Positions 57,214 through 64,000 of a stretch of 64,000 nucleotides of DNA are shown here, in pieces. Each line of letters begins with the position of its first letter. Positions within the stretch are counted from its first letter, which is position 1. A model generated the notes under the pieces. That model was not told the DNA's origin. It worked only from the letters and a program-made list of their open reading frames with translations, and made no database searches. The position numbers and the translations under genes are program-made. This DNA is from Actinocorallia herbida (GTDB lineage: Bacteria; Actinomycetota; Actinomycetes; Streptosporangiales; Streptosporangiaceae), in the NCBI RefSeq assembly GCF_003751225.1, contig NZ_RJKE01000001.1, positions 992,001 to 1,056,000 of the forward strand. Reading direction: 5' to 3'.

Positions 57214-58116
57214 ATGCTCTGTGAAGGCCGGGTCGTCATCGTCACCGGGGCCGGACGCGGGATCGGCCGCGAACACGCCCTGGAGTTCGCGCGGCAGGGC
57301 GCCAAGGTCGTCGTCAACGACCTCGGCACGACGCTCCAAGGAGGCGGCCGCGCCAGCGACGTCGCCGAGTCCGTCGTGGCCGAGATCAAGGACCTCGGCG
57401 GCGAGGCGGTCGCCAACGGCGACGACATCGCGAGCTGGGACGGCGCCGCAGGACTCGTCCGCACCGCCGTGGAGACCTTCGGCGGCCTCGACGTCCTGGT
57501 GAACAACGCCGGGTTCGTCCGTGACCGGATGCTGGTGTCGATGAGCGAGACCGAGTGGGACGACGTCTTGCGCGTCCACCTCAAGGGTCACTTCGCTCCG
57601 CTCAGGCACGCCGGCGCCTACTGGCGTGAAGAGGCCAAGGCCGGGCGGCGGCCCGACGCGCGCGTCATCAACACCTCCTCCGGCGCCGGACTCCTCGGCT
57701 CGATAGGGCAGGGCAACTACGGTGCGGCCAAGGGCGGCATCGCCACCCTGACCCTGATCGCCGCCTCTGAACTGGCCCGCTACGGCGTCACCGTCAACGC
57801 CATCGCCCCCGCGGCGCGCACCCGGATGACCGAGGACGTGTTCGTCGACATGATGGCCAAGCCCGACTCCGGCTTCGACGCCATGCACCCCGGCAACGTC
57901 TCGCCGCTCGTCGTCTGGCTCGGCAGCGCCGCGTCAGCGCACGTCTCGGGGCGGGTCTTCGAGGTCGAGGGGGGCATGATCGGGATCGCCGACGGTTGGC
58001 GGCACGGCCCCCGCCTCGACCGCGGCGCCCGCTGGGTGCCCGCCGAGGTCGGCCCCGCCGTCGACGGGCTGCTCGCCGAGGCCGCCGCCCCCGAAGCCGT
58101 CTACGGCGCAGGCTGA
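57214..58116 (+). CDS. SDR of the ipd block (Rv3548c-like)
   Basis: The 300-residue SDR has VVIVTGAGRGIGREHALEFARQGAKVVVNDLG near residue 7, DDIASWDGAAGLVRTAVETFGGLDVLVNNAGFVRDRMLVSMSETEWDDVLRVHLKGHF near residue 70, Ser in VINTSSGAGLLGS near residue 150, and YGAAK at about 169-173. The DWRHGP-like tail (GWRHGPRLDRGARWVPAE) is longer than in classical SDRs and matches the multifunctional-enzyme/17-beta-HSD4-like type with 304 residues in Rv3548c. AGGAGGAGAG is 5 bases before the ATG. Its 3' end overlaps a convergent gene by 183 bp, unusual for this genome. The role is a hydroxyacyl-CoA dehydrogenation. Confidence 0.87.
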   Translation: MLCEGRVVIVTGAGRGIGREHALEFARQGAKVVVNDLGTTLQGGGRASDVAESVVAEIKDLGGEAVANGDDIASWDGAAGLVRTAVETFGGLDVLVNNAGFVRDRMLVSMSETEWDDVLRVHLKGHFAPLRHAGAYWREEAKAGRRPDARVINTSSGAGLLGSIGQGNYGAAKGGIATLTLIAASELARYGVTVNAIAPAARTRMTEDVFVDMMAKPDSGFDAMHPGNVSPLVVWLGSAASAHVSGRVFEVEGGMIGIADGWRHGPRLDRGARWVPAEVGPAVDGLLAEAAAPEAVYGAG

Positions 58117-59139
58117 CGCCTCCTCCAAGCGCGCGTGCAGGGTGCGCAGCAACTCGTCGCTCTGCGCGGTGAGCCTGTCGATCGTCGGGACGGCGAGCTC
58201 ATCGCGCACGGTGTCGGCGAGCAGTTCGTCGTACTCACGGGCGTGCGCGCCGAGGTCCTCCAGACGGCGGCAGGCCCGCAGCGCCGCGTCGGCCTCGCGC
58301 GTGCGCTCGGCGTACCGCTCCAGCGCCTCCACCCGGCGCGTCACCGCGGCCACCGACAGGGCGAGCTTGGCCTGCTGCGGCTCCAGCGCCGCGTTGAGCG
58401 CGGCGATCTCGGCCACCCCCGAGACCGTCGACAGCGCGACCGCGTCGCGCCGCAGCCTGGCCTGCCGGGCCAGCACCTGGGCGATCTCCCACTCCTGGCG
58501 AGGCAGCTCCAGTGCCGGGTCCAGCTCCTCCAGGAGGCCGTCGCGCACGACGAGCGCGTCCTTGACCGTGTCGGCCGCGCGCTGCGTCCGGACGAGCAGG
58601 GCGGCGGCCTCGGCGTCGAAGTCGTCCTCGGTGAGGTAGCGGTCGCCGCGGGCGCGCAGCGCGCCGTCGCGCCGCACCTCGTCCAGCAGCCTGCGCGCGC
58701 CGAGGGCCATCAGGATCAGCGGCAGGCCCAGCAGCCACTGCTCGTCCTGGAAGAGCAGGCACACCCCGAGGCCGAGCACCGCAAGAACGAAGGGGGCGCA
58801 CCGGGCGACGGGTCCGCGCCGCGCCACCACCGCGTCGAGTTCGCCGCGCAGGTCGGGATCGGCCACCGGACGCGGCCTGGCCCGTTCGGCGCGCTCGGCC
58901 GGGGGCGGAGACACCCGGGTCCAGCCGGACGGGATGTGCGTCTCGAAAGCGAAGTCGTCGGGTGAGATCTCCACCTCCGCGGGACCGGGCTCCAGCGGCC
59001 ACGCTCCCGAAGGCTCGTCCCCTGACGGTCCCCCGAAGAGCACCCACCACCCGCCCTTGCCTTCCGCGCACCGATAGCGTCCCGGCTGCACGTCGATCCC
59101 GACGAAGAACGTCCCCGTCCCGGGAATTCCTTCGGTCAC
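57934..59139 (-). CDS. Hypothetical membrane/coiled-coil protein with overlapping C-terminus
   Basis: The 401-residue protein starts with a beta-rich module (GTGTFFVGIDVQPGRYRCAEGKGGWWVLFGGP, residues about 7-60). Two membrane segments follow near 112-145 (APFVLAVLGLGVCLLF; LLGLPLILMALGA), then a long helical/coiled-coil region of Arg/Glu/Ala repeats (about 160-345). After residue about 340 the frame runs, without any stop, through the 3' end of the convergent SDR gene and ends only at 57934. The last 61 residues are Gly/Val rich and are probably antisense to the SDR. The GTG at 59139 has GGAGG upstream. No family is recognised. It could be a stress-response or sporulation-related membrane protein. 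Confidence 0.7.
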   Translation of the reverse strand: MTEGIPGTGTFFVGIDVQPGRYRCAEGKGGWWVLFGGPSGDEPSGAWPLEPGPAEVEISPDDFAFETHIPSGWTRVSPPPAERAERARPRPVADPDLRGELDAVVARRGPVARCAPFVLAVLGLGVCLLFQDEQWLLGLPLILMALGARRLLDEVRRDGALRARGDRYLTEDDFDAEAAALLVRTQRAADTVKDALVVRDGLLEELDPALELPRQEWEIAQVLARQARLRRDAVALSTVSGVAEIAALNAALEPQQAKLALSVAAVTRRVEALERYAERTREADAALRACRRLEDLGAHAREYDELLADTVRDELAVPTIDRLTAQSDELLRTLHARLEEASACAVDGFGGGGLGEQPVDGGADLGGHPAGAAVEAGAVPPTVGDPDHAPLDLEDPPRDVR

Positions 59140-59416
59140 GCCGCCCTCCCGCTGCGCTCGCCCCCCAAACCGGCGTCAACGCCTCATCTACCCACGCCCC
59201 CGCGATCTATGACCCCAGAACCTCGAATCCTTCCCCCCGAACCCCCGACCCACTCCTCCCACCCCACCCGCCCCTCCCGGACCTCCCGACCCGGACGACC
59301 GCTCCTCCCGAACGCGCCCTCGCGCGCCAGACCGCGCCCCGCGCGCCGCGGCGTGATCCCACACAGCACCTGCGTACGGCCCCGGACCCGCACGCGCTAA
59401 GGCGCGGTCCACGCGT

Positions 59417-59580
59417 GAGAGGGAGGGCGGCGTGCCTACGTGGACGAGGCGGCCGCGCTTTCAGGTCCGCCTCGGCACATCCGTTGTGCGCGCGCGGGTG
59501 GGTCGTGCGCGCGCGAGAGGTAGGGCGGCGTGCGTCCGCGGTGGCTGCGCTTTCGGGCTCGTACCCGGGTATCCGTTCTG
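59417..59580. repeat. Two diverged direct repeats in intergenic space
   Basis: In the 460-bp gap 59140-59602 without a gene, GAGAGGGAGGGCGGCGTGC...CCGTTGTG (59417-59488) and GAGAGGTAGGGCGGCGTGC...CCGTTCTG (59515-59580) are diverged copies about 98 bp apart. A short GGGTGC microsatellite follows next to the NUDIX gene end. Otherwise nothing gene-like is seen. Confidence 0.6.
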
Positions 59581-59602
59581 CGGGTGCGGGTGCGGGTGCG
59601 GG

Positions 59603-60127
59603 TCAGGGAGTGCGGAGGAGGAAGAGGGTGTAGGCGGCGAGGGTGACGGAGTCGGTGATGACGCCCTTGCGGAGCATGTCTTCGAGTTCGTCGGCGGAGA
59701 AGAGGCGGTGCTCCATCTCCTGTTCGGTGACTTCGCGGGCGATCGGACCGGGGGTGAGGCCGCGGGCGACGAAGACGTCGCACTCCTGGCTGGTCATGCC
59801 GGGGGCGATCGCGATCCGGCCGAGCAGCTCCAGCGAGGCGGCGCGCAGGCCCGTCTCCTCGGCGAGCTCGGCGCGGGCGAGTTCCTCGCCGGGTGGGCCG
59901 TCGTGCGGCCAGGTGCCCTGCACGAACTCCCACGAGCGGCGGCCGAGCGGGTAGCGGAACTGCTCGATGAGGTGGAAGCCGCCCTCCTCCACGGCGATCA
60001 CGCACGCGGCCGCCGGCTTGTCGACGACCGAGTACAGGCCGGGGGAGCCGTCCGGGTGGACGATGCGGTCCTCGCGCAGGCTCATCCAGGCGTTCCGGTA
60101 GATCTCACGAGAGCTCGTCGTCCGCAT
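59603..60127 (-). CDS. NUDIX hydrolase, ADP-ribose pyrophosphatase-like
   Basis: The 174-residue protein has the NUDIX fold: SLREDRIVHPDGSPGLYSVVDKPAAACVIAVEEGGFHLIEQFRYPLGRRSWEFVQGTWPHDGPP near the start. The NUDIX box is GPPGEELARAELAEETGL near residue 78; the usual REU Arg is Ala, which is odd, while the EExGL part and metal Glu residues are present. Such enzymes cleave nucleoside-diphosphate sugars (ADP-ribose type) by the presence of RRSWEFVQG. The exact start is uncertain between 60127 and 60136, both having an AGG nearby. It is divergent from the tRNA-hydrolase gene, 30 bp apart. Confidence 0.85.
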   Translation of the reverse strand: MRTTSSREIYRNAWMSLREDRIVHPDGSPGLYSVVDKPAAACVIAVEEGGFHLIEQFRYPLGRRSWEFVQGTWPHDGPPGEELARAELAEETGLRAASLELLGRIAIAPGMTSQECDVFVARGLTPGPIAREVTEQEMEHRLFSADELEDMLRKGVITDSVTLAAYTLFLLRTP

Positions 60128-60157
60128 CCGCCCCATCCTGCCCGATAACCTCGGGGG

Positions 60158-60817
60158 ATGAGCGATCATCCGCCCGTCGTGCACGACGATCCCGAAGGCG
60201 AGCCCCCCTGGGCGATGCAGCTCGCCATCCGGGCGGAGAAGGCCGACCCTCCCTCGCACGAGGCGGTGTGCGAGGTCGCGGCCTCGGCCGTCGTGCACCT
60301 GCTCGCCGACGAGCGGTTCGCCGAGGCCGTCGAGCGCTGGGAGGACGGGCGCATCCGCAAGGTGACCCGCCGGGCCCGCGGCGCGCGCTGGCGCGAGGTC
60401 GGCGAGCTGGCCGGGGTCACCGTCGCGCGCGGCGGGGCCGAGGTCCGCGCGTTCCCGCCCGGCCCGGTCACCGAGGTGCCGCCCGGGATCGCCAAGCTCC
60501 AGATCGCCGGCACCGACCTTGAGCGCGCCGAGACCGAGCCGCCCGCCGCCCCCTACGCGGCGCTCGTGCACAACCCCGACGCCAAGATGAGCACGGGCAA
60601 GGCCGCCGCCCAGTCCGGGCACGCCGCCCATCTCCTGTACCGCACCCTCCCGCCCGCAGAACGCGACGCCTGGCTCGCCGCAGGCGCCCCCGTCCACTTT
60701 CTCGGCTTCCCCTGGGACGAGGCCGTCGCGCGCGCCTCCGTGCACATCCGCGACGCGGGCTACACCGAGGTCGCCCCCGGCACGATGACCGCGGTCGCCT
60801 GGCTCGTCACCTCCTGA
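60158..60817 (+). CDS. Peptidyl-tRNA hydrolase 2-like protein (Pth2 domain)
   Basis: The 219-residue protein contains the Pth2-type motif KMSTGKAAAQSGHAAHLLYRTLP near residue 145, matching K(M/V)SxGKxAAQxxHA, followed by FLGFPWDEAVARASVHIRDAGYTEVAPGTMTAVAWL. The N-terminal 130 residues resemble a degenerate first copy (AMQLAIRAEKADPPSHEAVCEVAASAVV). Actinobacteria often carry this long, two-domain form beside a normal Pth1. The activity would release amino acids or peptides from tRNA, but it is unproven. The ATG is at 60158. No regulatory signal is seen in the 30-bp divergent gap. Confidence 0.8.
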   Translation: MSDHPPVVHDDPEGEPPWAMQLAIRAEKADPPSHEAVCEVAASAVVHLLADERFAEAVERWEDGRIRKVTRRARGARWREVGELAGVTVARGGAEVRAFPPGPVTEVPPGIAKLQIAGTDLERAETEPPAAPYAALVHNPDAKMSTGKAAAQSGHAAHLLYRTLPPAERDAWLAAGAPVHFLGFPWDEAVARASVHIRDAGYTEVAPGTMTAVAWLVTS

Positions 60818-60836
60818 CGCCCCAGCCGGCCCGCCC

Positions 60837-61178
60837 TCAGCCGTCGAAGCCGGTGCCCGTGGGGAGGCCCAGAGGCAGACGTGCGAAGACCCCCGACGGG
60901 GAGAGGGAGAGGCCGACGGCCATGGCGGCGTTGCCGAGGCGGGTGAGGACGTCGTGTTCGCGGGCGGTCATGCCGGGTTCCACGACCGGATGGCCTGTGG
61001 TCACGGAGCGGGGGCGGCCAGGCTCTCGTCCTGCTCGACTCCCTTGAGGAGAGGGCCGCGCGCTCCGCGGGGATCGCGGACGCGACGGTCGCGTCGTCCT
61101 CGAACATGGTGACCACGAGGACGGTGGCGCCCGGCAGACGCGCGAGGACCCGCCGGGTAACCTCGACGCCGGCGCCTG
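60837..61178 (-). pseudogene. Decayed NarL/LuxR-type response regulator
   Basis: A receiver-domain remnant reads GVEVTRRVLARLPGATVLVVTMFEDDATVASAI in one frame near 61165-61090. In another frame it reads ARGPLLKGVEQDESLA near 61060-61020, then a LuxR helix-turn-helix remnant, TAREHDVLTRLGNAAMAVGLSLSPSGVFARLP, ending at 60837. The N-terminal half of the receiver and the middle are missing, a frameshift separates the parts, and HTH residues after LSLSP are deleted. No partner kinase is seen nearby. It is clearly broken; no function is claimed. Confidence 0.7.
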
Positions 61179-61256
61179 GTCCCGGCCAGGACGCCGGTGC
61201 GCGCGAGGCGACGGGGCGGCCCGGCCCGGACGGGGGCGCGGGCCGGGCCGTCGGCG

Positions 61257-62396
61257 TCAGCGCTGCCAGCGGTTGAGCGTGTTGAGCGCGAACTCCTGGG
61301 TGCGGGACAGGGACTGCGGCGAAGGCTGCTGTGGCGGGGGGCCGCCCGGGCCCGCCGGCACGGGGACGGCCGCGGCGGCCTGGGCGGAGGTGCCCGCCTT
61401 GACGCTGAGGGCGTAGGAGAGGAACAGGGCGATCCCGAAGGCCACCGCGTACAGGGCGTGCTCCAGGAGCGTGCCGTAGGCGCCCGAGACGACGTCCAGG
61501 ACGGCCAGCACCGCGAACGAGGCGGTCCAGACGGCGAGCACGGGCAGGAACAGCACGCTGCGCCTGCGCCGCAGCGCCTCCACGGTGGCGACGAGCAGGA
61601 GGACCTGCACGGCCTTCACGGCGATGTACGCGGGACCGGCGATCCCCTCGGAGAGGTACTCGGCGAGCTCCTCCTTGCGGTCGCCGAAGCCGACCTGCCC
61701 GAGGACGAGGGTCAGCAGCGAGTACACGATGAGGAAAAGGCCGACGGCGTAGTGCTGCCGGTGCCACGACGCCGGAACGGGCCGGGCGGGGGCGGCCTGC
61801 TCGGGCGCGGGGTAAGGCGGCTGCGGGTAGGGAGGTCCCGGAGGGTAGGCCTGCGGAAGAGGGGCCGGCGGGTACTGCGGCTGCGGCGCGTGCGCCTGCG
61901 GAGGCTGCGGCGGGGCCGGTGGGGCCTGCGGAGCGTCCTGCCGGGTCTCGTACAGGGACTGGCCCTGCTGGGGCGCGGGGGGCGGCGGCTGATGCTGCGG
62001 CTGCTGCGGCTGCTGGAACTGCGTGCCGTAGGCGGGGCGGCCGGTCGGCTGCGCGTACGGGGAGTCCGGCGGGAGCACGTACTGGCCCCCCGGCTGCCCC
62101 GGCTCCTGCGACGGCCTGGGCGACCCCGCCACGGGCACGTCGAAGAACGTCGCGGGAGGCGCCTCGTTCTGCGGAGCCTTCACGGAGTCCGCGACGGTCT
62201 GCTGGACGTCGAAGACGGTCTCCGGCGGGGCCGGAGGCTCGGCGGGGGTCTCGGGCGGGGGAGGGGGCGAAGGGAGCGGCACGGGAACGGTCTTGTCGGA
62301 ATCCTGCCCTTCGGGGGCGGTTCCGCCACCCTGGCCGGGCGCCGCTTTCCCCGGAAGCGGGGTGTCGCTCCTGGTCTCGTACGGGTCGGTCGCCAT
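61257..62396 (-). CDS. Pro/Gln-rich membrane protein, hypothetical
   Basis: The 379-residue protein has a long N-terminal Pro/Gln/Ala-rich disordered region (residues 1-205, with PPPPPETPAEPPAPPETVFDV and PQPPYPAPEQ stretches). It is followed by four hydrophobic segments: YAVGLFLIVYSLLTLVLGQVGF, IAVKAVQVLLLVATVEAL, VLFLPVLAVWTASFAVLAVL and HALYAVAFGIALFLSYALSV, at about 215-335. The tail is SQSLSRTQEFALNTLNRWQR. No enzymatic motif exists. ATG 62396 has GAAGGG upstream. Similar proteins occur in actinomycetes near membrane stress genes, with no known function. Confidence 0.75.
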   Translation of the reverse strand: MATDPYETRSDTPLPGKAAPGQGGGTAPEGQDSDKTVPVPLPSPPPPPETPAEPPAPPETVFDVQQTVADSVKAPQNEAPPATFFDVPVAGSPRPSQEPGQPGGQYVLPPDSPYAQPTGRPAYGTQFQQPQQPQHQPPPPAPQQGQSLYETRQDAPQAPPAPPQPPQAHAPQPQYPPAPLPQAYPPGPPYPQPPYPAPEQAAPARPVPASWHRQHYAVGLFLIVYSLLTLVLGQVGFGDRKEELAEYLSEGIAGPAYIAVKAVQVLLLVATVEALRRRRSVLFLPVLAVWTASFAVLAVLDVVSGAYGTLLEHALYAVAFGIALFLSYALSVKAGTSAQAAAAVPVPAGPGGPPPQQPSPQSLSRTQEFALNTLNRWQR

Positions 62397-62582
62397 CGTC
62401 ACGCCCTTCGTCTGGATCGCCGTGAAGAACCTATATCGGGGGCGGCCTCTCGGCAGCCCGTCCTAGTCCCTTAGGGGGGTCCATGAACTAGATGCGGCGA
62501 TGGCGCTTGCGGGTTCGCGCCCGCGCCGGAATCCTGTGCGAGGTCGGGCCACGCGATTCTGTGTGGAAAGTGAGCTACGGGA

Positions 62583-62885
62583 ATGCCTGACACCACGGGG
62601 ACGACCGCGTCGACGCAGACGCGGCTCGCATATCTGGAGAAGCTCGGCGACGAACTCGTCGGGCGTGGTCTGCGGGTGAGGTTGACGGTGCCGCTGGGCA
62701 CCCAGCCGAGCCTTCATGTGATGAACCCTGCCGCCTCGGCTCTCACGGAGAACATCCTTGCGGAGCAGGGCGCGGACGGGTGGTGGTTCTGGTGGTCGTG
62801 GGCCGAGCGCATCGCGCAGGCCGACGACGTGCCCGCCGCCGCGGAAAGGGTCGCCCAGGTGCTCTCGGCCGATCAAGGCCAGTGA
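62583..62885 (+). CDS. Small hypothetical protein
   Basis: The 100-residue protein reads MPDTTGTTASTQTRLAYLEK... with an N-terminal helix (LAYLEKLGDELVGRGLRVRLTVPLG), the pattern LHVMNPAASALTENILAEQ and a Trp-rich strand WWFWWSWAERIAQADDVPAAAERVAQVLS. The composition and length match a recurring small protein of Streptosporangiales often near XRE/DUF397 regulator genes, but none is adjacent. The function is unknown. It is followed 7 bp later by a bidirectional terminator. A cytoplasmic location is predicted from the lack of a signal. Confidence 0.65.
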   Translation: MPDTTGTTASTQTRLAYLEKLGDELVGRGLRVRLTVPLGTQPSLHVMNPAASALTENILAEQGADGWWFWWSWAERIAQADDVPAAAERVAQVLSADQGQ

Positions 62886-62892
62886 AATCAAG

Positions 62893-62923
62893 GCGGTGTT
62901 CCACACACAAGGTGGAACACCGC
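62893..62923. terminator. Bidirectional terminator
   Basis: The perfect 12-bp arms GCGGTGTTCCAC and GTGGAACACCGC have a 7-base loop, between the small hypothetical gene and the acyl-CoA dehydrogenase gene. Confidence 0.8.
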
Positions 62924-62970
62924 TCTTCGGAAAGGCCCCGGGCCGGTGGTGGTGCTCCCGGTGCAGGGGG

Positions 62971-64000
62971 CTAGCGGGGGAGCCCGAGGGTGCGTTCGGC
63001 GATGATGTTGCGCTGGATCTCGCTGGAGCCGGCGTAGATGGTGTCGGAGCGGCTGAAGAGGCCGATGCGCTGGAGTTCGGAGAGGTCGTAGGGGGCGTCC
63101 TCGGCCAGGAGGCCGGCGGGGCCGGCGGCGTCGAGGGCGATCTCGCCGAGGCGGCGGTGCCATTCGGACCAGAACAGCTTGGCGACGGCGACTTCGGGGC
63201 CGGGCTCGCCCGCGCCGAGTGAGCGCATCGTGCGCAGGGCGTTGAGGCGCATCAGTTCGAGCTCGCTCCAGGAGCGCACCAGGCGGTCGCGCAGCTCCGG
63301 GAGGGTGCCGTGGGCTCGGGCGACGGCGACGACGGCCTCGAACTCGCGCCGGAAGCCGATCTGCTGGCCCAGGGTGGACGCGCCGCGCTCGTAGCCGAGG
63401 GTGGCCATGGCGACCCGCCAGCCTTCGCCGGGCGCACCGATGATGTTCGAGGCGGAGGTGCGTGCGCCGTCGAAGAAGACCTCGTTGAACTCGCTGGTGC
63501 CGGTCGGCTGGATGATCGGCCGGACCTCGATCCCGTCCTGGTGCATGGGGACGAGCAGGTACGAAAGGCCCTTGTGGCGCTGGGAGCCCGGTTCGGTGCG
63601 GCAGACCACGAAGCACCAGTCGGCGACGTGCGCGAGGGACGTCCACACCTTCTGCCCGGTGACGATCCAGTCGTCGCCGTCGCGGACGGCCCTGGTCTGC
63701 ACGTTGGCGAGGTCGGATCCCGCGTCGGGTTCGGAGTAGCCCTGGCACCAGAGTTCGTCTCCGCGGACGATGGGCGGCAGGAAGCGCGCGCGCTGCTCGT
63801 CGGTGCCGTAGTCGATGATGGTCGGGCCGATGAGGCCCTCGCCTATGTGCCCGAGCCTGTGCGGCGCGTGGGCCTTGGCGTACTCCTCGAAGAAGACGAC
63901 CTGCTCGGCGAGGGTCGCCTCACGTCCGCCGTGCTCCTTCGGCCAGCCGAGGCAGGTCCAGCCGTTCGCCCCGAGGTGCTTCTCCCAGGCGAGCCTGATG
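62971..64000 (-). CDS. fadE30: FadE30-like acyl-CoA dehydrogenase, 5' end outside window
   Basis: The visible 343 codons lack the N-terminus. They show WTCLGWPKEHGGREATLAEQVVFFEEYAKAHAPHRLGHIGEGLIGPTI, LWCQGYSEPDAGSDLANVQTRAV, the FAD motif VTGQKVWTSLAHVADW, and C-terminal IYAGSSEIQRNIIAERTLGLPR. The QGYSEPDAGSDLANVQTRAV segment resembles FadE30 (Rv3560c), the KstR2-regulated dehydrogenase of the HIP propionate chain. The MCAD Glu position is again Ala (YAGS). Neighbours beyond the edge in mycobacteria would be fadD3 and fadE31-33; they are not visible. The frame is open to the edge. Confidence 0.85.
   Translation of the reverse strand, partial: IRLAWEKHLGANGWTCLGWPKEHGGREATLAEQVVFFEEYAKAHAPHRLGHIGEGLIGPTIIDYGTDEQRARFLPPIVRGDELWCQGYSEPDAGSDLANVQTRAVRDGDDWIVTGQKVWTSLAHVADWCFVVCRTEPGSQRHKGLSYLLVPMHQDGIEVRPIIQPTGTSEFNEVFFDGARTSASNIIGAPGEGWRVAMATLGYERGASTLGQQIGFRREFEAVVAVARAHGTLPELRDRLVRSWSELELMRLNALRTMRSLGAGEPGPEVAVAKLFWSEWHRRLGEIALDAAGPAGLLAEDAPYDLSELQRIGLFSRSDTIYAGSSEIQRNIIAERTLGLPR

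Noticed and set aside
1-64000. tRNA or rRNA genes
   Set aside because: No cloverleaf-like or conserved rRNA stretches were recognised while reading; none is claimed.

Overview
The window is high-GC DNA with almost no AT-rich stretches. It is densely packed with acyl-CoA, F420/flavin and short-chain dehydrogenase genes, as expected for an actinobacterium. The strongest marker is a KstR2-type TetR regulator (35628-36290) in the same window as an ipdC-ipdB-ipdA-echA20 block with two divergent SDR genes (52892-58116). That order matches the Mycobacterium tuberculosis Rv3548c-Rv3553 region for breakdown of the last two steroid rings (HIP-CoA pathway). A cut-off FadE30-like acyl-CoA dehydrogenase lies at the right edge. 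Together these suggest a saprophytic, steroid-degrading actinomycete. A Streptosporangiales or Thermomonosporaceae member is my guess from gene style only.

Layout. 1-10.6 kb: two luciferase-like oxidoreductases, an Ig-repeat secreted protein, an alpha/beta hydrolase, a thioesterase, a branched-chain-amino-acid-type ABC importer with a three-domain permease-permease-ATPase fusion, and a zinc alcohol dehydrogenase. 10.6-12.4 kb: a gene split by an IS5-family element whose excision can be reconstructed to the base. 12.6-23.4 kb: a CBS protein, an SDR, a five-gene operon (two acyl-CoA dehydrogenases, HyuA/HyuB-like proteins, an LLM enzyme), a TetR-amidase pair and endonuclease V. 23.5-30.3 kb: a five-gene CoA-ligase operon divergent from an isochorismatase-like/SDR operon. 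30.3-37.6 kb: a serine hydrolase, a cyclase, an odd acyl-CoA synthetase with an LLM partner, kstR2, and a lipid-transfer-type thiolase preceded by a small overlapping ORF. 37.7-43.3 kb: cellobiose operon cebEFG-bglC-cebR with a CebR palindrome. 43.3-50.1 kb: a sulfotransferase, then a FAD monooxygenase/TetR pair flanked on both sides by long non-coding arrays of degenerate repeats, then an AraC/VOC pair. 50.2-52.7 kb: a secreted nuclease. 52.9-58.1 kb: the ipd block. 58-64 kb: housekeeping and hypothetical genes, a decayed response regulator and the fadE30-like gene.

A thread links much of the left and centre. A short palindrome, CAAGC-N4-GCTTG or the shorter CAAGNNCTTG, sits in front of or between at least nine transcription units: the LLM genes, the hydrolase, the ABC importer, the alcohol dehydrogenase, the ACAD-Hyu operon, the ligase operon, kstR2, the thiolase and, in degenerate form, ipd. 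The published mycobacterial KstR2 site is CAAGNNCTTG-like, so the window looks like an expanded KstR2 (or KstR2 plus a sister TetR) regulon. It would add an importer, Hyu-type enzymes and unusual ligases to HIP catabolism.

Functional names rest on reading translated sequences and remembered family motifs; no searches were run.
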